DNA of 64,000 bases from Choristoneura fumiferana (GCF_025370935.1 NC_133486.1:2068255-2132254); one strand, 5' to 3'. Positions 40,808 to 52,157 are shown, counted from the stretch's first letter. Program-made: numbers and translations. The notes: generated from the sequence alone by a model not told the origin.

Positions 40808-43724
40808 TTAGAGCAGGGATTTGTACTGCACCAGGAACTCCTCCTCGTCGACCAACGAGGTGTCCAAATGGTCGTCCTCTTCCGCGTGGATGGCGGTCTT
40901 CAGTCGGCTTAACGCTTGGTCGCGAGCATGCTTCCTGGCAAGCAAAACAAGTTGATAAAAGCCATACTCGGGTTTCCATAGTAAGTCGACCCTAACACTT
41001 TTGAACGCAGCCAATACGATTGTGCGGGTTAATGAGGGCTATCGTTTTTTGTCTCACTAGATGGCGCACTGTTGCGTGAGGTTTTTAAGTGTGGCTTTCA
41101 AAGTCTGTTATTACGGGCGTGAAAACAAAGTTTAGATTAAAATCATATTTAATACACCTTAAAACCGTACCATAAAAATATCGAGCATGCCACAGTGTTG
41201 CATAGTCCCCGTTTTGTTCGGAAAAAAGGGAGGACAAAGGTTTCCGAAAGACAAAACTGTCTCAAAACACAGACATTCATTGCCCCGGAACGCATATTTG
41301 CCATAATTAATTTCAGATATTGAAAAATATTCACAAAATTATTCTAATTATAAATAAACCCGCGTAGCTCATCCAAAAACTAAGAGATTTGACATTTCGG
41401 AGACCTCACGCTACACTAGCGCCTCTAGCGGCGAATTCATACGCGATAGTCCTCATTACATTTGAATTTGAATTTGACATGGATTTTACATAAGGTCCAC
41501 TGTCATAACTCTTACATTTGAATTTTGAACTTGGCATGGATTGTACATAAAGTTCATTGTCGTAATTCTTTTCATACTCGGCTGGGTTCGAAAGGGCTAA
41601 GATCAAATGGGCTAGGTTTTTTTTTGTCAGTACCTCTTATAGTGAACAATACTTAGGCGTTTTCAGAAAATGTTTTTGAGCTGACTTTTTTTTTAGTTTT
41701 GGATGAAATTTCGTTTTCCTACTCAGAATCAGGAGCACTTTCGATTGTAATAGGAGTAAAAAAGTCTCAGATTTTTCATGTAATTTTGTGTTATCCATTA
41801 GTCCATTACACTACCGCCATAGAAACGTATGAAAACGGTAACGTAATGGAATAAAAAAAATCTTGAGACACTTTTTTCTCCTATTACAATCGAAAGTGCT
41901 CCTGATTCTGAGTAGGAATTTAAAATGAAATTCCATCCAATCTAAAAAAAAGTACTCCAACATTTTTTTCTGAAAACGTCCATTTATGCTGAGTATGAAC
42001 ATCGTACTTGTGACATTTTTTAACTTATGATTTTTTTAAAGATTTCTTTGAATGTATTTTTTTTAAGGATATCATAAAAATGTGTTTTTTTCTTTTTTAT
42101 ATGATAACTAGTATTAGTTTTTTGGGTGGCAATGCAAATCTATAAAAAGAACATTTCAAATTTTGAAGCAAAAAAAAACATCGGTTCAGCCATTTTTGAG
42201 ATACTGAACTTTGAAGTCACAAACTTTGACCCATCACTTGTATCCAGCCATATTTAATTTGACAATAAACCCCGTTGTTCGGAAATGGTTTTTGGTATTC
42301 ATTTTATTCGTTCCCATGTCTTTGGCACTTACTTTTTCTCTTTCAAACGTTTCTTGTCCTTCTTTTTGGAAGAGTCGGTGCTCGTCGAGGGATTGGCTGC
42401 GTCTGCGGCTGAAATGAAGTAGGCGATTAAATATTACAGCATTGCCTTTATCAGTACTTACAGTCACGTTTGGCAAAATAATTTTAAAGCTGTCAGTTGT
42501 CAAATGTCGCCGTACGTACGTAAGTGTGTGTACGTGCATGTGTAGGTATGTGACGTTGTATGGCGACATTTGACAACTGACAGCTGTCAATATGACCTTT
42601 TTTTTTAAATCAAACAGACCAAGGCACAAAACCTATTAATCTCACGAAACGAGTGGTTTGCCGTAATTAAGTTACAATTTATTTTTACAAAAAAAACGGC
42701 ATATGAAAAAAAAAATCCATTTACAGGAGTGAGCTACATTATAAGTCTCCTATCGATATAATAATATGGTCCATCCCAGAAAACTTAAGGTACCCAATTC
42801 TTTTGACTATTAAAGCCAGCAAAAATAAATAAAAATATCTTGCCACACAAACAAATAATTAAATTTTAATAGGGGGTCCCTTGGATAAGTACAGTCACGA
42901 TTGTTAATTTGAGACCCATTACGTCAAAAAATCCTTTGAATTGTCATACAAAATGACAGATATTCGATATTGAGTAGGTCCCAAATTAAATATCGTGACT
43001 GTACCTCAATCTAAATATCCCAGGAGATGAGATCTACCGATGATGATCAAATTCAAATACAACTATATTATCTACTTTCAGTGAAACTGTAACACTACCA
43101 CGAAAAACTTTCACATTCAAAAAAATCAATTGGACTTATATTAAGTATCCCAAATCAAAGTCAAAATTATATTCGATTGAACCTGGGACCTCAAGCTCCA
43201 CAGCCATGTACGACTCTATTTCTAGGGTCGGTAGGAAGTGTCAGATATTAGCACGCTCCGCCGCGACAGATATTAAGGCTCCGTTTCCACCAGAGATGTG
43301 CGAGGATGTGTTGCAAGGAATGTGGTTTTCACGAAGAAATAGAAACGCTTCTCTCCGCTGAGCTGTTTCCACCAGAGATGTGCTGTGCGAGGATAGGTAA
43401 ATGAAGCGTTTCTATTGGTTCAAGAAAAACACATTCCTCGCACATCTCTGATGGAAACGTAGCCTAATGTAGATGATTGTACAGTCGAGTTCAACTTGTG
43501 AGCAAAAATTTGATCAACAGTACCGAACACGCTTCTACGCCGCCGTTAACAATAAAGTCGTGTTCAGATATTTTTGCTCACGAGTTTATGAAGTCGACTG
43601 TACACTAACCTTCTTCTCCTGGGTTGGCGCCGGCCACGAGCAGGTCCACGGCGCCGCTGATGTGGTTGTGCGAACGTTTCAACGCCGTTTTGGCTTCTTC
43701 CGCCGCGTACCCCATCGCTTCCAA
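40808..43724 (-). CDS. NUB1: NUB1-like (NEDD8 ultimate buster 1) protein, last three exons
   Basis: Exons 43724-43610, 42408-42333 and 40991-40808 join in phase on the minus strand with AG/GT borders. The first encodes a UBA domain (LEAMGYAAEEAKTALKRSHN, then HISGAVDLLVAGANPGEE). The second is a Lys-rich linker (SSKKKDKKRLKEK). The third ends in EEDDHLDTSLVDEEEFLVQY then KSLL and a stop. A terminal UBA followed by an acidic 'D.LD..L.DEE.....Y' tail is the arrangement of NUB1, a cytosolic and nuclear adaptor that delivers NEDD8 and NEDD8 conjugates to the proteasome. The ubiquitin-like domain and the other UBA domains should be upstream (above 43724) but were not found. Hairpin elements fill both introns, one ending 5 bp inside the donor of the 43610 exon. 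The acceptor of the last exon has a weak pyrimidine tract. Confidence 0.72.
41642..41990. repeat. Hairpin MITE (~350 bp) in NUB1-like intron
   Basis: CTACTCAGAATCAGGAGCAC with TTTCGATTGTAATAGGAG (left) is inverted at 41880-41920. Outer GCGTTTTCAGAAAATG pairs with TTCTGAAAACGTC. Confidence 0.8.
42488..42585. repeat. Hairpin MITE (AGCTGTCAGTTGTCAAATGT)
   Basis: Perfect 23-bp arms AGCTGTCAGTTGTCAAATGT (plus CGC) at each end around GTACGTACGTAAGTGTGTG. Confidence 0.8.
42889..43004. repeat. Hairpin MITE (GTACAGTCACGAT)
   Basis: GTACAGTCACGAT inverted as ATCGTGACTGTAC; inner TTAATTTGAGACC / GGTCCCAAATTAA pair. Confidence 0.8.
43275..43465. repeat. Hairpin MITE (TTTCCACCAGAGATGTGCGA)
   Basis: TTTCCACCAGAGATGTGCGAG at the left is inverted at the right as CTCGCACATCTCTGATGGAAA, and the sequence TTTCCACCAGAGATGTG occurs a second time in the middle. 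Relatives at 36710-36843 and 46760-46896. Confidence 0.75.
43479..43604. repeat. Hairpin MITE (TGTACAGTCGAGTTCA) next to a splice donor
   Basis: TGTACAGTCGAGTTCAACTTG pairs with the right end CGAGTTTATGAAGTCGACTGTACA. The right end is only 5 bp from the GT of the NUB1-like 43610 exon. Confidence 0.75.
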
Positions 43725-44099
43725 CTAGAACAAGTATCATACCTACTATACTATTTGAAGATTTAATCCTCCTATTTTTATTAAATTCACATCAACTAGG
43801 TACAGGCAAAACAGCTTTCTCAAGCGAGCGAGCGTTAATTTAAATAATCTGATGAAGAAATGGACATTGACATTTTTAACTGCAACATTCCATCCGTGAG
43901 GCGAAGATTGGCGTCCGGCTTCTTTGATTGAGCGCACCGTTGGTATCACCTTAGATATCTTAGTATCCTTAAGCTTAAGTCTTGGTATACTCTCTCTTTG
44001 GGTGGTGCGTGCTAACCTAATGTAAATTTTTGATACAACCTGCGGAAGTATCATTTAACTTTGTGGTAATATTTGTTTAAAGAAAATAAGTACTATGTG

Positions 44100-44290
44100 T
44101 TGAGGAGTGTAGTAATTCCATTTGAGGTTCTGTGGTGTTTTGTTTGGCATGGTGTGACGTCTGATATGGTGCGCGTCACCTCGTTTAAGTTAATCTTAAA
44201 CATGTATACTATGGCTATCTGTGGGATCCTGTAATTGGCTCTGTGTTGCTATTCCTTCTACATATATTGTGTTTTAGCTGTTGGTTCTCC

Positions 44291-44326
<36 letters not shown>

Positions 44327-44329
44327 ATA
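44100..44329 (+). repeat. LINE 3'-tail-like segment with (AAAT)n microsatellite
   Basis: Sequence without coding capacity leads into TTAAATAAATAAATAAATAA, about nine AAAT units (44292-44329), as seen at the end of some LINE copies. The family is not identified. Confidence 0.45.
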
Positions 44330-44514
44330 TACATAGTGAATTATTTTCCTTCCAAAGCTATGGATAATCTTCGGCATTTTAACGCACAAAAACACAAAAT
44401 AACACTTTAAAATACCACGCGCAAACAACGTTAAACTTTGACAGCAATAGATAGATGACATTTGAATTGAGTGTTACCAATGCACGAAATTAGTTCTATT
44501 GGTTTTTCCGCAAT

Positions 44515-44610
44515 ATGGCGAGGTTTTTTATAATTCTGGTCATCCTGGCCTGGTCAGCCTGGTTTACTATATGCGATACGAGAACTTTTGTATGCTATGG
44601 CGTACATTGA
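44515..44610 (+). other. Possible signal-peptide coding exon (weak)
   Basis: ATG at 44515 starts MARFFIILVILAWSAWF, a secretory-signal-like stretch, reaching a stop within 32 codons. A GTATGC at 44591 could be a donor. It could be the first exon of the regucalcin-like gene, but the expected N-terminal half of that protein is missing between here and 44722. Confidence 0.2.
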
Positions 44611-44690
44611 GTAGGCAGCGCTAGCGCTGGTGGCGCACTGCTTCAGTGCAGACACCAACTGCCTACCTGGAATCGACCCAATGTATGCCA
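44598..44690. repeat. Hairpin MITE (TGGCGTACATTG)
   Basis: TGGCGTACATTG ... AGTAGGCAG pairs with CTGCCTAC ... CAATGTATGCCA. It lies 31 bp upstream of the regucalcin exon. Confidence 0.6.
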
Positions 44691-44721
44691 ATGCGTGACA
44701 TAATTCCACAAGACATTACAG

Positions 44722-45537
44722 CTCCAGACGATAGGCACTGAAAGTGACCTAAATGTGGAACAGCTTTTCAACCTCATTGTGGTACATTCTCCAGCGAACC
44801 CTCGGCTGGTGTTCAACTACGCGCAGCACGGGCTGGAAGGTATCGTGGACGGTATGACCATCGACACCGACGGCAACCTCTGGATCGCTAACTTCGACGG
44901 ACACCAGGTCAGCATGTTTACATTATTAGGGTTTCTTGAAAGACGAATATCGCTAGATGGCGTTAGGAGAGAGGTCTGTTTGACGTTTTATACAATCAGA
45001 AACGTGACACGAATGCCAAAGTACCTGTCACACTGTCAAAAGACCCTTATCAGGCCTAGATTGTAAGCCAATGTTTGCCTTAAGGTTTCTCGGATATCTA
45101 ACTTCTATAAGGCCCAGAGCACAGAATAACTAATAGTACTACCATATTGTCAATTGTGGTATCACAATCGTTTTCACCACTTCTTTCTTCACACGGCATT
45201 GAATGAGGGTAGAAAGAGAGAGATGGTGAATACAATGGCAAACGTCAGCGTGTTAGACAATACTGTCCCTAAATTAATCAACGTTTGTTTCTAATGACGC
45301 GTGTGTCCTCAGATTCTCCAGGTAGACCCTCGTAAAGGCAAGCTGCTCCGTAAGATCCGCATCCCAGCGCTCCAGGTGACCTCGGCGACGTTCGGGGGCC
45401 CGGCCCTGGACGTCCTGTACGTGACCTCAGCCAGTCTGAACCGCGGGGTGGAACAGAAGCCTCCCTGCGGCTCCACCTTCAGGGTAACGGGGCTGGACGT
45501 GAAGGGACATCCCAATGTTAATGTCAAGTTGCAATAA
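44722..45537 (+). CDS. Regucalcin/SMP-30-like protein, C-terminal exons
   Basis: Exon 44722-44907 (after CAG at 44719-44721, before GTCAGC) and exon 45313-45537 (after CAG at 45310-45312) join in phase 0. They give 137 residues with a stop at 45535-45537. The sequence HGLEGIVDGMTIDTDGNLWI, ILQVDPRKGKLLRKIRIPA, QVTSATFGGPALDVLYVTSA and the final CGSTFRVTGLDVKGHP are the C-terminal blades of the SMP-30/gluconolactonase beta-propeller. Family members bind a divalent cation and hydrolyse sugar lactones. The first 28 residues of this piece (up to NPRLVFN) do not look like the usual preceding blade, and the N-terminal half with the first metal-binding Glu is missing. AATAAA overlaps the stop codon. 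Confidence 0.78.
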
Positions 45538-45631
45538 ATTATAGTGTTAACTAACGGAGTTTCATTGATCAACTACGTTTACCTTGGTAGTTCGAAGCCG
45601 TAAAGATTCTTGTCTGTGCGATAAATGTGTA

Positions 45632-45812
45632 AAGCCGAGTTTAGACTTGCAAAAAAAATCGTGCAAGTTGCATTACATTGCGGCGCTCGATTGACCACTA
45701 CAAACTCGTTGGCTTTACGGCCTCGCAATGTAATGCAACTTGCATGATTATTCGACTACGGCAAAGCCAAAGGAAGAGTAATGATTTTATTCATGCAAGT
45801 CTAACTAGGCTT
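45632..45812. repeat. Hairpin MITE (AAGCCGAGTTTAGACTTGC)
   Basis: The outer end pairs with GCAAGTCTAACTAGGCTT, and inner GTGCAAGTTGCATTACATTG with CAATGTAATGCAACTTGCAT. Confidence 0.8.
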
Positions 45813-46199
45813 CAGCCATGGTAAGGCTCAGAAAATTAAACTGCTGATGTATCATCAAGCTAATGTAAGCCGTTTTTTTATTTTCCCTCGCTGAACTAAT
45901 TTTCTTATTCTGACTTTCCTTAACTAACTTTATTTAATAGGTTATGTGCCTCCGTAAAGTCACACCGGATTCAATAACATCTGTATAAATAAATTTCGCT
46001 TTCTACTTCTGGTGTACAATAAAGAGTCATTTGTATTGTATTGTATTGTATTTTCGTAGTTAAGTAATCGTAGCGTAGCATATTAATTCATAGCTCGAGA
46101 GCAGGTATTTTGTAACAAATACTTCCTTTATGAACCGACTACAAAAAGAGGGGAGCTTAATTCAGCGACATTTGTGATTTTTTACTACTCTATTATTAT

Positions 46200-46380
46200 T
46201 ATTATCTATTATATGTAGCCCTTAACTGTGTCCCACTCTTGGGCAAAGGCCTCTCCTCTTGACTTCCACATCTCCCTATCCAGAGCTATATTTGGCCACT
46301 CACTCAGTTCCGCGTCCAGGTCATCTCACCAATCTTCGCCTCGGCCTGCCTTGCCGTCGGTGCCCGTCATGCGGTACTAC
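46200..46380 (-). repeat. LINE tail next to the assembly gap
   Basis: TGTCCCACTCTTGGGCAAAG with GCCTCTCCTCTTGACTTCCA resembles, inverted, RTE-type LINE 3' ends. It ends about 40 bp before the N run. Confidence 0.45.
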
Positions 46381-46420
46381 TCTAAACACTCGTATTTCAA
46401 ATAATGTGTTTTAAATAATC

Positions 46421-46520
46421 NNNNNNNNNNNNNNNNNNNNNNNNNNNNNNNNNNNNNNNNNNNNNNNNNNNNNNNNNNNNNNNNNNNNNNNNNNNNNNNN
46501 NNNNNNNNNNNNNNNNNNNN
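46421..46520. other. Assembly gap (100 N)
   Basis: Exactly 100 N, the conventional placeholder for a gap of unknown size. Confidence 0.97.
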
Positions 46521-46755
46521 GGTGGACGCCGCGTTGACAACGAAGTGGACCTCGCGTGGTCCATGAAATTCCTAGTAGTCACTATGGCGGCGAGCAGCGG
46601 GCTGTCACCGAGTGGTCCCTCGCGAGTGAGGCGATCCGGTGACGCCAACGGAGTTGATGTTGAGTGCATGCCCATACATCATATGAAGCATGCTAACCGC
46701 TCGAGGGGAGGCGGTGCTTTTCGGGTGCGGGGTAGCTATAATGATGACCTTATAT
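46521..46755. other. GC-rich segment right of the gap, unassigned
   Basis: Minus-strand frame MGMHSTSTPLASPDRLTREG runs to the gap edge with no domain I recognise. It may be a piece of a mobile element interrupted by the gap. Confidence 0.3.
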
Positions 46756-46759
46756 ACGA

Positions 46760-46896
46760 AAACCTCGCTCCGCTGAGCTGTTTCTACTAGAGCTGCTCTG
46801 AGTGAGGATAAATAAATGAAGCGTCTTCTATGGTTGATGACAAACAAACTCTTCGCAAGAACCCTCGCACAAATCTCCGGTAGAAACGCAGTCTTA
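46760..46896. repeat. Diverged MITE (CTCCGCTGAGCTGTTTCTAC)
   Basis: Matches the central and right parts of 43275-43465. Confidence 0.55.
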
Positions 46897-46944
46897 ACGT
46901 CAATTGAGTCCACGCCATTTGTTATTTGTTCAGCTGCTATCCAT

Positions 46945-47155
46945 CCATACTAATATTATAAATGCGAAAGTGTGTGTTTGTATGTTTGTCCGTCTTTCAC
47001 GTCGAAACGGGGCGACGGATTGTCGCGGTTTTTGGCATAGAGATAGTTTATGGGCCAGAGAGTGATATAGGCTACTTTTTATCCTGGAAAAATGCACAGT
47101 TCCCGACTTCTTCGAATTCCGAGCGGGCGAAGCCGCGGGCAAAAGCTAGTTTTTA
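46945..47155 (+). repeat. Dispersed ~210-bp repeat (CGTCTTTCACGTCGAAACGG)
   Basis: ACTAATATTATAAATGCGAA start, CGTCTTTCACGTCGAAACGG, TTATGGGCCAGAGAGTGATA, end GCCGCGGGCAAAAGCTAG. Inverted relative at 48035-48212; direct relative at 62305-62530. Confidence 0.7.
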
Positions 47156-47159
47156 TAAT

Positions 47160-47740
47160 ATTTTAATAATCAGAATATATTTTTTTATTAGTGTTTTGCG
47201 CAAGTGGTGTATTTTTAAGCGCATTTTATTTATTATAATTATAATCTTTACATGTTTTTAATTTTCGTGGATATTTTGTGTACATTTCCTACTTATTAAC
47301 AGTTCAATCAATTCAATCAATTGAAAGAAACATCTAGTTGAAAATTACGTTTTGAAATAGAAAGAAAAGCAGGTGAAAACACTGCAGATCCCATGTTATT
47401 GTATAATGTTCAAAAATTGCATTAGCTCTAAGGTTCTTAACATGATTAAAGTGAGAGTTTCCAGCGTCCCTACACAATCGCATTCCGACGGTGTGCGAAC
47501 CTGAGCAACAATGTAGAGGCCTTGTGTGAGATAACACTACAAAGCATGCTCATTAAGGGAATTAATAAAAACACGTATTTGTGCGTCCGTGCGATTGTAC
47601 GGATACAGTGTGTTACCGGCATTAGGGGATTTCTTAAGTCTTAAGCTTTTATCACTGGTTATGATTGGTTATTTGGAGTCTTTTTAGTATTTTTTATTTC
47701 AACTCCAAATTTGTTACTTTTACGGATATCCCGTGAAACC
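47160..47740. other. No gene seen
   Basis: AT-rich unassigned DNA between repeats. Confidence 0.35.
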
Positions 47741-47742
47741 AT

Positions 47743-47870
47743 ATCGAAAATACAAACTGAGACATGGATGCACAGAAAACCAGAAAAAGAGACCAGCGCT
47801 GGGAATCGAACCCAGGTCCTCAGCAATCCGTGCTGCGTGCTATAACCCTACACCACCGCTGAACAGGAAT
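47743..47870 (-). repeat. SINE-2, copy 2
   Basis: Same head and body as 24646-24775, with B box in GGGTTCGATTCCCAGCGCTG on the minus strand. Confidence 0.75.
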
Positions 47871-48034
47871 TTAGACACGAATTTTTCCTATGCATACATA
47901 TCTCAGGTTGCTTATTTCTACTACGCTACTTATGCAGCAGCACTAGCGACATCTATGTTATCACTGGTGTTCTTCAAGTGCCGGTGCTGAACGTGCGCAT
48001 ACAGATCAAAATTATGAAATATGGCGTAAATTCG

Positions 48035-48212
48035 GTTATTATCCCTCGGGAACTGAGAATTTTTCCGCGATAAAAAGTACCCTATATCGCTCTCTGCCCC
48101 CTGAACTATCTCTATGACAAAAATCACGTCAATCCGTCGCTCCGTTTCGACGTGAAAGACGGACAAACAAACATACAAATACACACACTTTCGCATTTAT
48201 AATATTAGGTTC
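48035..48212 (-). repeat. Dispersed ~210-bp repeat, inverted copy
   Basis: Reverse complement matches 46945-47155 (TATAATATTAGG end, CGTTTCGACGTGAAAGACGG). Confidence 0.65.
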
Positions 48213-49435
48213 CCCTTGTTTACGCATATTTTTTTATGTCATAATTCTATTTTGCATAATCTGTTTACGCATATAAGTATTTATGCTGAAACTGTTTTCA
48301 CATAATTATATTACGCATAATTCTCTTACGCATAAGCGCCGGAGCTCTACTCGGAAGTCTACCTTTAACGTGCGTTGATTTGTATCCTACTCTTATTCCT
48401 ATACGAGTAAGTTCAAGCTATGTACGTGGAAAGAGGGGGTGAGGGCCCAATTCTTCCTCTATGCACCGGGGCCCTTATCCACCTAGCTACGCCACTGAGT
48501 GTGTCGAACACTAGGACGTTTGTCTTAATCTACCGAACGACTAAATGAAGTCTGTTTCCATCTAGGTATTTTAATAGTACGTCAATGAGTCATTGGCTAT
48601 TAGAAGACGCTACTGTAGACTTTCAACCAAAGTGCTAATTAAATAAAACATTAGATTTTTTCTATGGCTCGTCTTCGTGTTACCCTCGCCAGCATCTTAT
48701 CTTGAGGTCGTGTCATAATTCTGTATAATTAATAAAACAAGGCACCTGTTTTTGCTGTAAGAAATAATTAGCGGCGCGGGGAAAACCTTTATAATTAAAA
48801 TGCAATGCAACAAAACTGAGCAAGTTCGTCGGATTCACACGCAGATGGTTCCATATCGCATTAATAATATGGATAGGTAAGCAACTGTCAAAAAACACTT
48901 CCTAATAACCTGAACTTGAACTCAAAAAAGTTAAACCACCATCATTACTTTTATTAGTCACTAACTTTGTTTTAAAGCCTTTATGGTTACAGTTTGATTA
49001 GCAATATGAACACATAGTACCTTGTATTAGTGTGTTGACAAAGTGAAAAACGTGACATCCGTAATTATAGTAAAACGAAGTGCTAAGCGATATTCTTATA
49101 ATCGAGGTCGGCATTTGACGATGGGGGTCACATAATACCGCAGGTAATTGAGTTTTTATTGTCACTCATTTGTTATTACACAGTGTTGGGGAAGATGCAC
49201 TTGATGGTGAATAATAATAAAAACCGGGCACAAATCAAATGTTTTTTTTTGCATTTGGCACGCATGATGTTATACCGTCCAATCTTTATTCCAAATGATG
49301 TTATAGATTTTAATAATTATGTGATTAACCGAATATTCAAAATGAAATTATTGAATATAAGCATTATAGCAATTGTTGTTATGACTAATAAATGTTATAT
49401 TATTTAAAACTTATGCTCGGCAATATTATGAAATC
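48213..49435. other. No supported gene
   Basis: Mostly AT-rich. A run of related CGCATAATT words near 48225-48335 (TTTACGCATA, TTACGCATAA) is a low-order repeat. No domain-bearing frame was seen. Confidence 0.35.
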
Positions 49436-49444
49436 CGTTTTTAT

Positions 49445-49625
49445 GCTAAACTAGCTGTTGCCCGCTGCTTCGCCCTCGTTGTTTTTTTCTGTATTTGCTT
49501 CCATAGAAACCTTCTTCTGACAGTAGTGTACACAACAAAAAAATAATTAACGAAATCGGACCAGTCGTTCCAGAGTTTTGCGCTTAGCAACACATTTTAC
49601 GATTCATTTTTATTTATATAGATGA
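49445..49625 (-). repeat. Dispersed repeat (ACTAGCTGTTGCCCGCTGCT)
   Basis: ACTAGCTGTTGCCCGCTGCT and TCCAGAGTTTTGCGCTTAGC mark an inverted member of the 'CGCGGGCAACAGCTAGT'-ending repeats. Confidence 0.5.
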
Positions 49626-49929
49626 ATATTATGATTCTTGAACGTATTAAAATGAAATTATGCTAAAAGTTTGTATGACGATTGAACGGCACCCAAGTAT
49701 CAGTCGTATGATTTTAAATGGTAAAAAAACTGATGTCATTGAGATGTAATGTAACCTTTGTGCCTTATTTGCGTAAAGTATTCATTAAACCGCCCGACAG
49801 ACCGGCTCGGTCAAAATTACATGTACTCCCGGCACCAATTATTGCTGCAATTTCTCACATCGATAACCAGGCTGAGTATACAGATGAGCCAACCGGTCAA
49901 GGAGATACAGTGGCCATAACATTCGTCCT

Positions 49930-49990
49930 CATCATCTTACCAGCCGTGGGACGTCCACTGTTGGGCATAGGCCTCCCCCATAGACCTCCA
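49930..49990 (-). repeat. RTE-type LINE tail
   Basis: CGTGGGACGTCCACTGTTGG with GCATAGGCCTCCCCCATAGA, inverted. Confidence 0.5.
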
Positions 49991-50618
49991 TAGGATTCGC
50001 ACGCGTAAACTATTGGGGCATTAGTTGAATTAAAATTACGGGATTCTGCACAAAACCCCGTGGGAATTAATTCCCAAAACTAACATTAGGGTTGCAAAAA
50101 AAACTCGCGTTCAATTTCAAGTCTCTAAGTTTGAGCTTCTGGTTGATTGCGATCCAAATTCAAATTCAAAATTCAAATTGCTTTTAAACAAAAATCAAAA
50201 TCAAAATGTCTTTATTGCGGTTATAGGTAGTAAAGTTGATAGACAGCAATACATAAAGAAGCGCCATATCCTGCCTGCTAGAGATTATTCTGTAGAGAGC
50301 CCGCAATGGGCTCTATTACACGTAATTTTTTAAAGTACCATTGCCCGTGGGAATATCAGGATAAAATGTAGTCCAAATGTGTGTGTAGATAATGTGTAAA
50401 TGTAGTGGCGGAAACCAAAAGTATTAAGGGTACCTTCAGTTTCCCAGAAACTTGAAATTTGGTATGAAGATAACAAGGCAAATGAAAACCTCGCGGATTT
50501 TTCAACATTTCTGTGTGGTTATTTTAAATTGTCATACTTAGGTGTACTTAAGTCATAGAGCTCATAAAATAAAATAACGACTATATAGGGATTGCTGTTA
50601 TTTCTAAAAAGTTGGATC

Positions 50619-50907
50619 ATCATCATCATCATCATCATCCAAGCCTATTACGTCCCAGTGCTGGGCACAGGCCTCCTCTCAGAATGAGAGGGCTTAAGTC
50701 GTAGTTCCCACGCGGGCCAGTGCGGATTAGGAACTTCACACACACCATAGAATTACTACACAGGTGTGTGCAGGTTTCCTCATGATGTTTTCCTTCACGG
50801 TAAAGGTCGTAGTAAATGTCAAATGTAATTTCGCACATGAATTTAGAAAAACTCAGAGGTGCGGGCCGGGGTTTGAATCTACGAACTTCTGCTTGAGAGG
50901 CGATAGG
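50619..50907 (-). repeat. SINE-1, diverged 5'-truncated copy
   Basis: ATGATG tail at the left. The tail and body match the family but with many substitutions, and the tRNA-like head is missing past the GAGAGGCGATAGG end. Confidence 0.75.
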
Positions 50908-51069
50908 AGGAAAACTTGGTTATTTCATTCAAAATTGCGATTTTATATGGCATTAGTATTTGAAACTGTTAAAAAAAAAGTAAAAAGCAAGACCCAAATA
51001 CCTATTTAATTGAATCAAGGCAAGCAACAGCAGTATTCCGATAAAGTCTCCATTGATAATCCTATTCCA

Positions 51070-51120
51070 AAGCCTCCTGTCTTACCAATTTGCTTGGAAA
51101 AAAAGGGGAAAAGGCGATAA
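51070..51120 (+). repeat. 51-bp exact direct repeat, copy 1
   Basis: AAGCCTCCTGTCTTACCAAT ... AAAAGGCGATAA, identical to 52158-52208. Confidence 0.8.
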
Positions 51121-51261
51121 AGTTTAATCGATCAAATGTCAGAATAAGCCCTCGGAGCTAGAAGCTTATAAGGTTCAAACTGGTTTTGTGTCAAGGATTA
51201 TGCTATAAATCTGCTACAAGTAATTAAGCACTTTAAAACCTCATAAAGTTATAAAAGTATA

Positions 51262-51780
51262 AGCTTTTACCCGCGGCTTCGTACGCCTAAATCTTTAGGT
51301 CTAGCTGTTTAATTAAAATTCCGGGATTTCCAAAAGTACATCGTAGGTACATCACGGAAAACACACCAAATTTCATACCCCTAATCCCAGCGGTTGAAAT
51401 TTTGGGATTTTATCCCAACCCTGGGCAATATCGGGCCACAGATATAGATTACACTAGTTAACGCAAATACCTCAATCTGTATGAAAACAACCGTGTCACT
51501 TTTTTATGTCTACTTACTGTGACGTCTCAAGAGCAAATTAGCGATGTCCGCGCAAAATCGATTCAAATGCGCCGCCGTCGGCGCCGTGGGGCTCGAGTTA
51601 GTCACTAATCATGATTAGTCAATTAGCGGTCAGTCTTTGTATAGGGCCAACCCCGACGCTTGGTCGGGGTTCGGACACGCGAAGTAGATGCATTTGCGTA
51701 ATCTAGTGTAATATATATCTGTGATCGGGACATAAAGTAGCCTTTACAGACTTCCATCTCAAGCCGTTCTAGTGTGAAGG
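51262..51780 (-). repeat. Dispersed 'ACCCGCGGCTTCG' repeat split by a MITE
   Basis: TTTACCCGCGGCTTCGTACG starts the inverted repeat, which resumes after the insertion at 51440-51720 with GGGACATAAAGTAGCC. Confidence 0.6.
51440..51720. repeat. Nested MITE (AGATATAGATTACACTAG)
   Basis: Outer AGATATAGATTACACTAGTT with AACGCAAAT pairs with ATTTGCGTAATCTAGTGTAATATATATCT. The loop is GC-rich with CCAACCCCGACGCTTGGTCG. Confidence 0.7.
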
Positions 51781-51955
51781 AGTACAAACGTACATGCTGG
51801 TCTATGCAGGTTTCCTAGCAATGATTTACTGCGAAAGGATCATGGTAAATAAATAAATTCTAAGAAACTCGAGTGAGCGTGGGCTCAAACCCACGACCCT
51901 CTGCTTGAGATGCCATTAGGTCGAACAACTGGAGCTGCCAAGACTTATCATACAC

Positions 51956-52099
51956 CCCGTGTTTCACCATCCACTGATTAAAAATGTATCTAACGGATAA
52001 ATGTGATGCCATCTCTGTTTGTTTTGTACGAATAGACGGAGCCGGCATGCACATATATCTGTCAAATAAACTTAACCAATGGCTGGTGAAACAGCCCCC
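51956..52099. repeat. Diverged hairpin MITE (GTTTCACCATCCACTGATTA)
   Basis: Relative of 30355-30495, with CTCTGTTTGTTTTGTACGAA at its centre. Confidence 0.65.
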
Positions 52100-52157
52100 A
52101 AGTCTGACTAATTTTATTTAATTGGCATAGGTAGGAAAGAATTGAAAATACTGTTCC

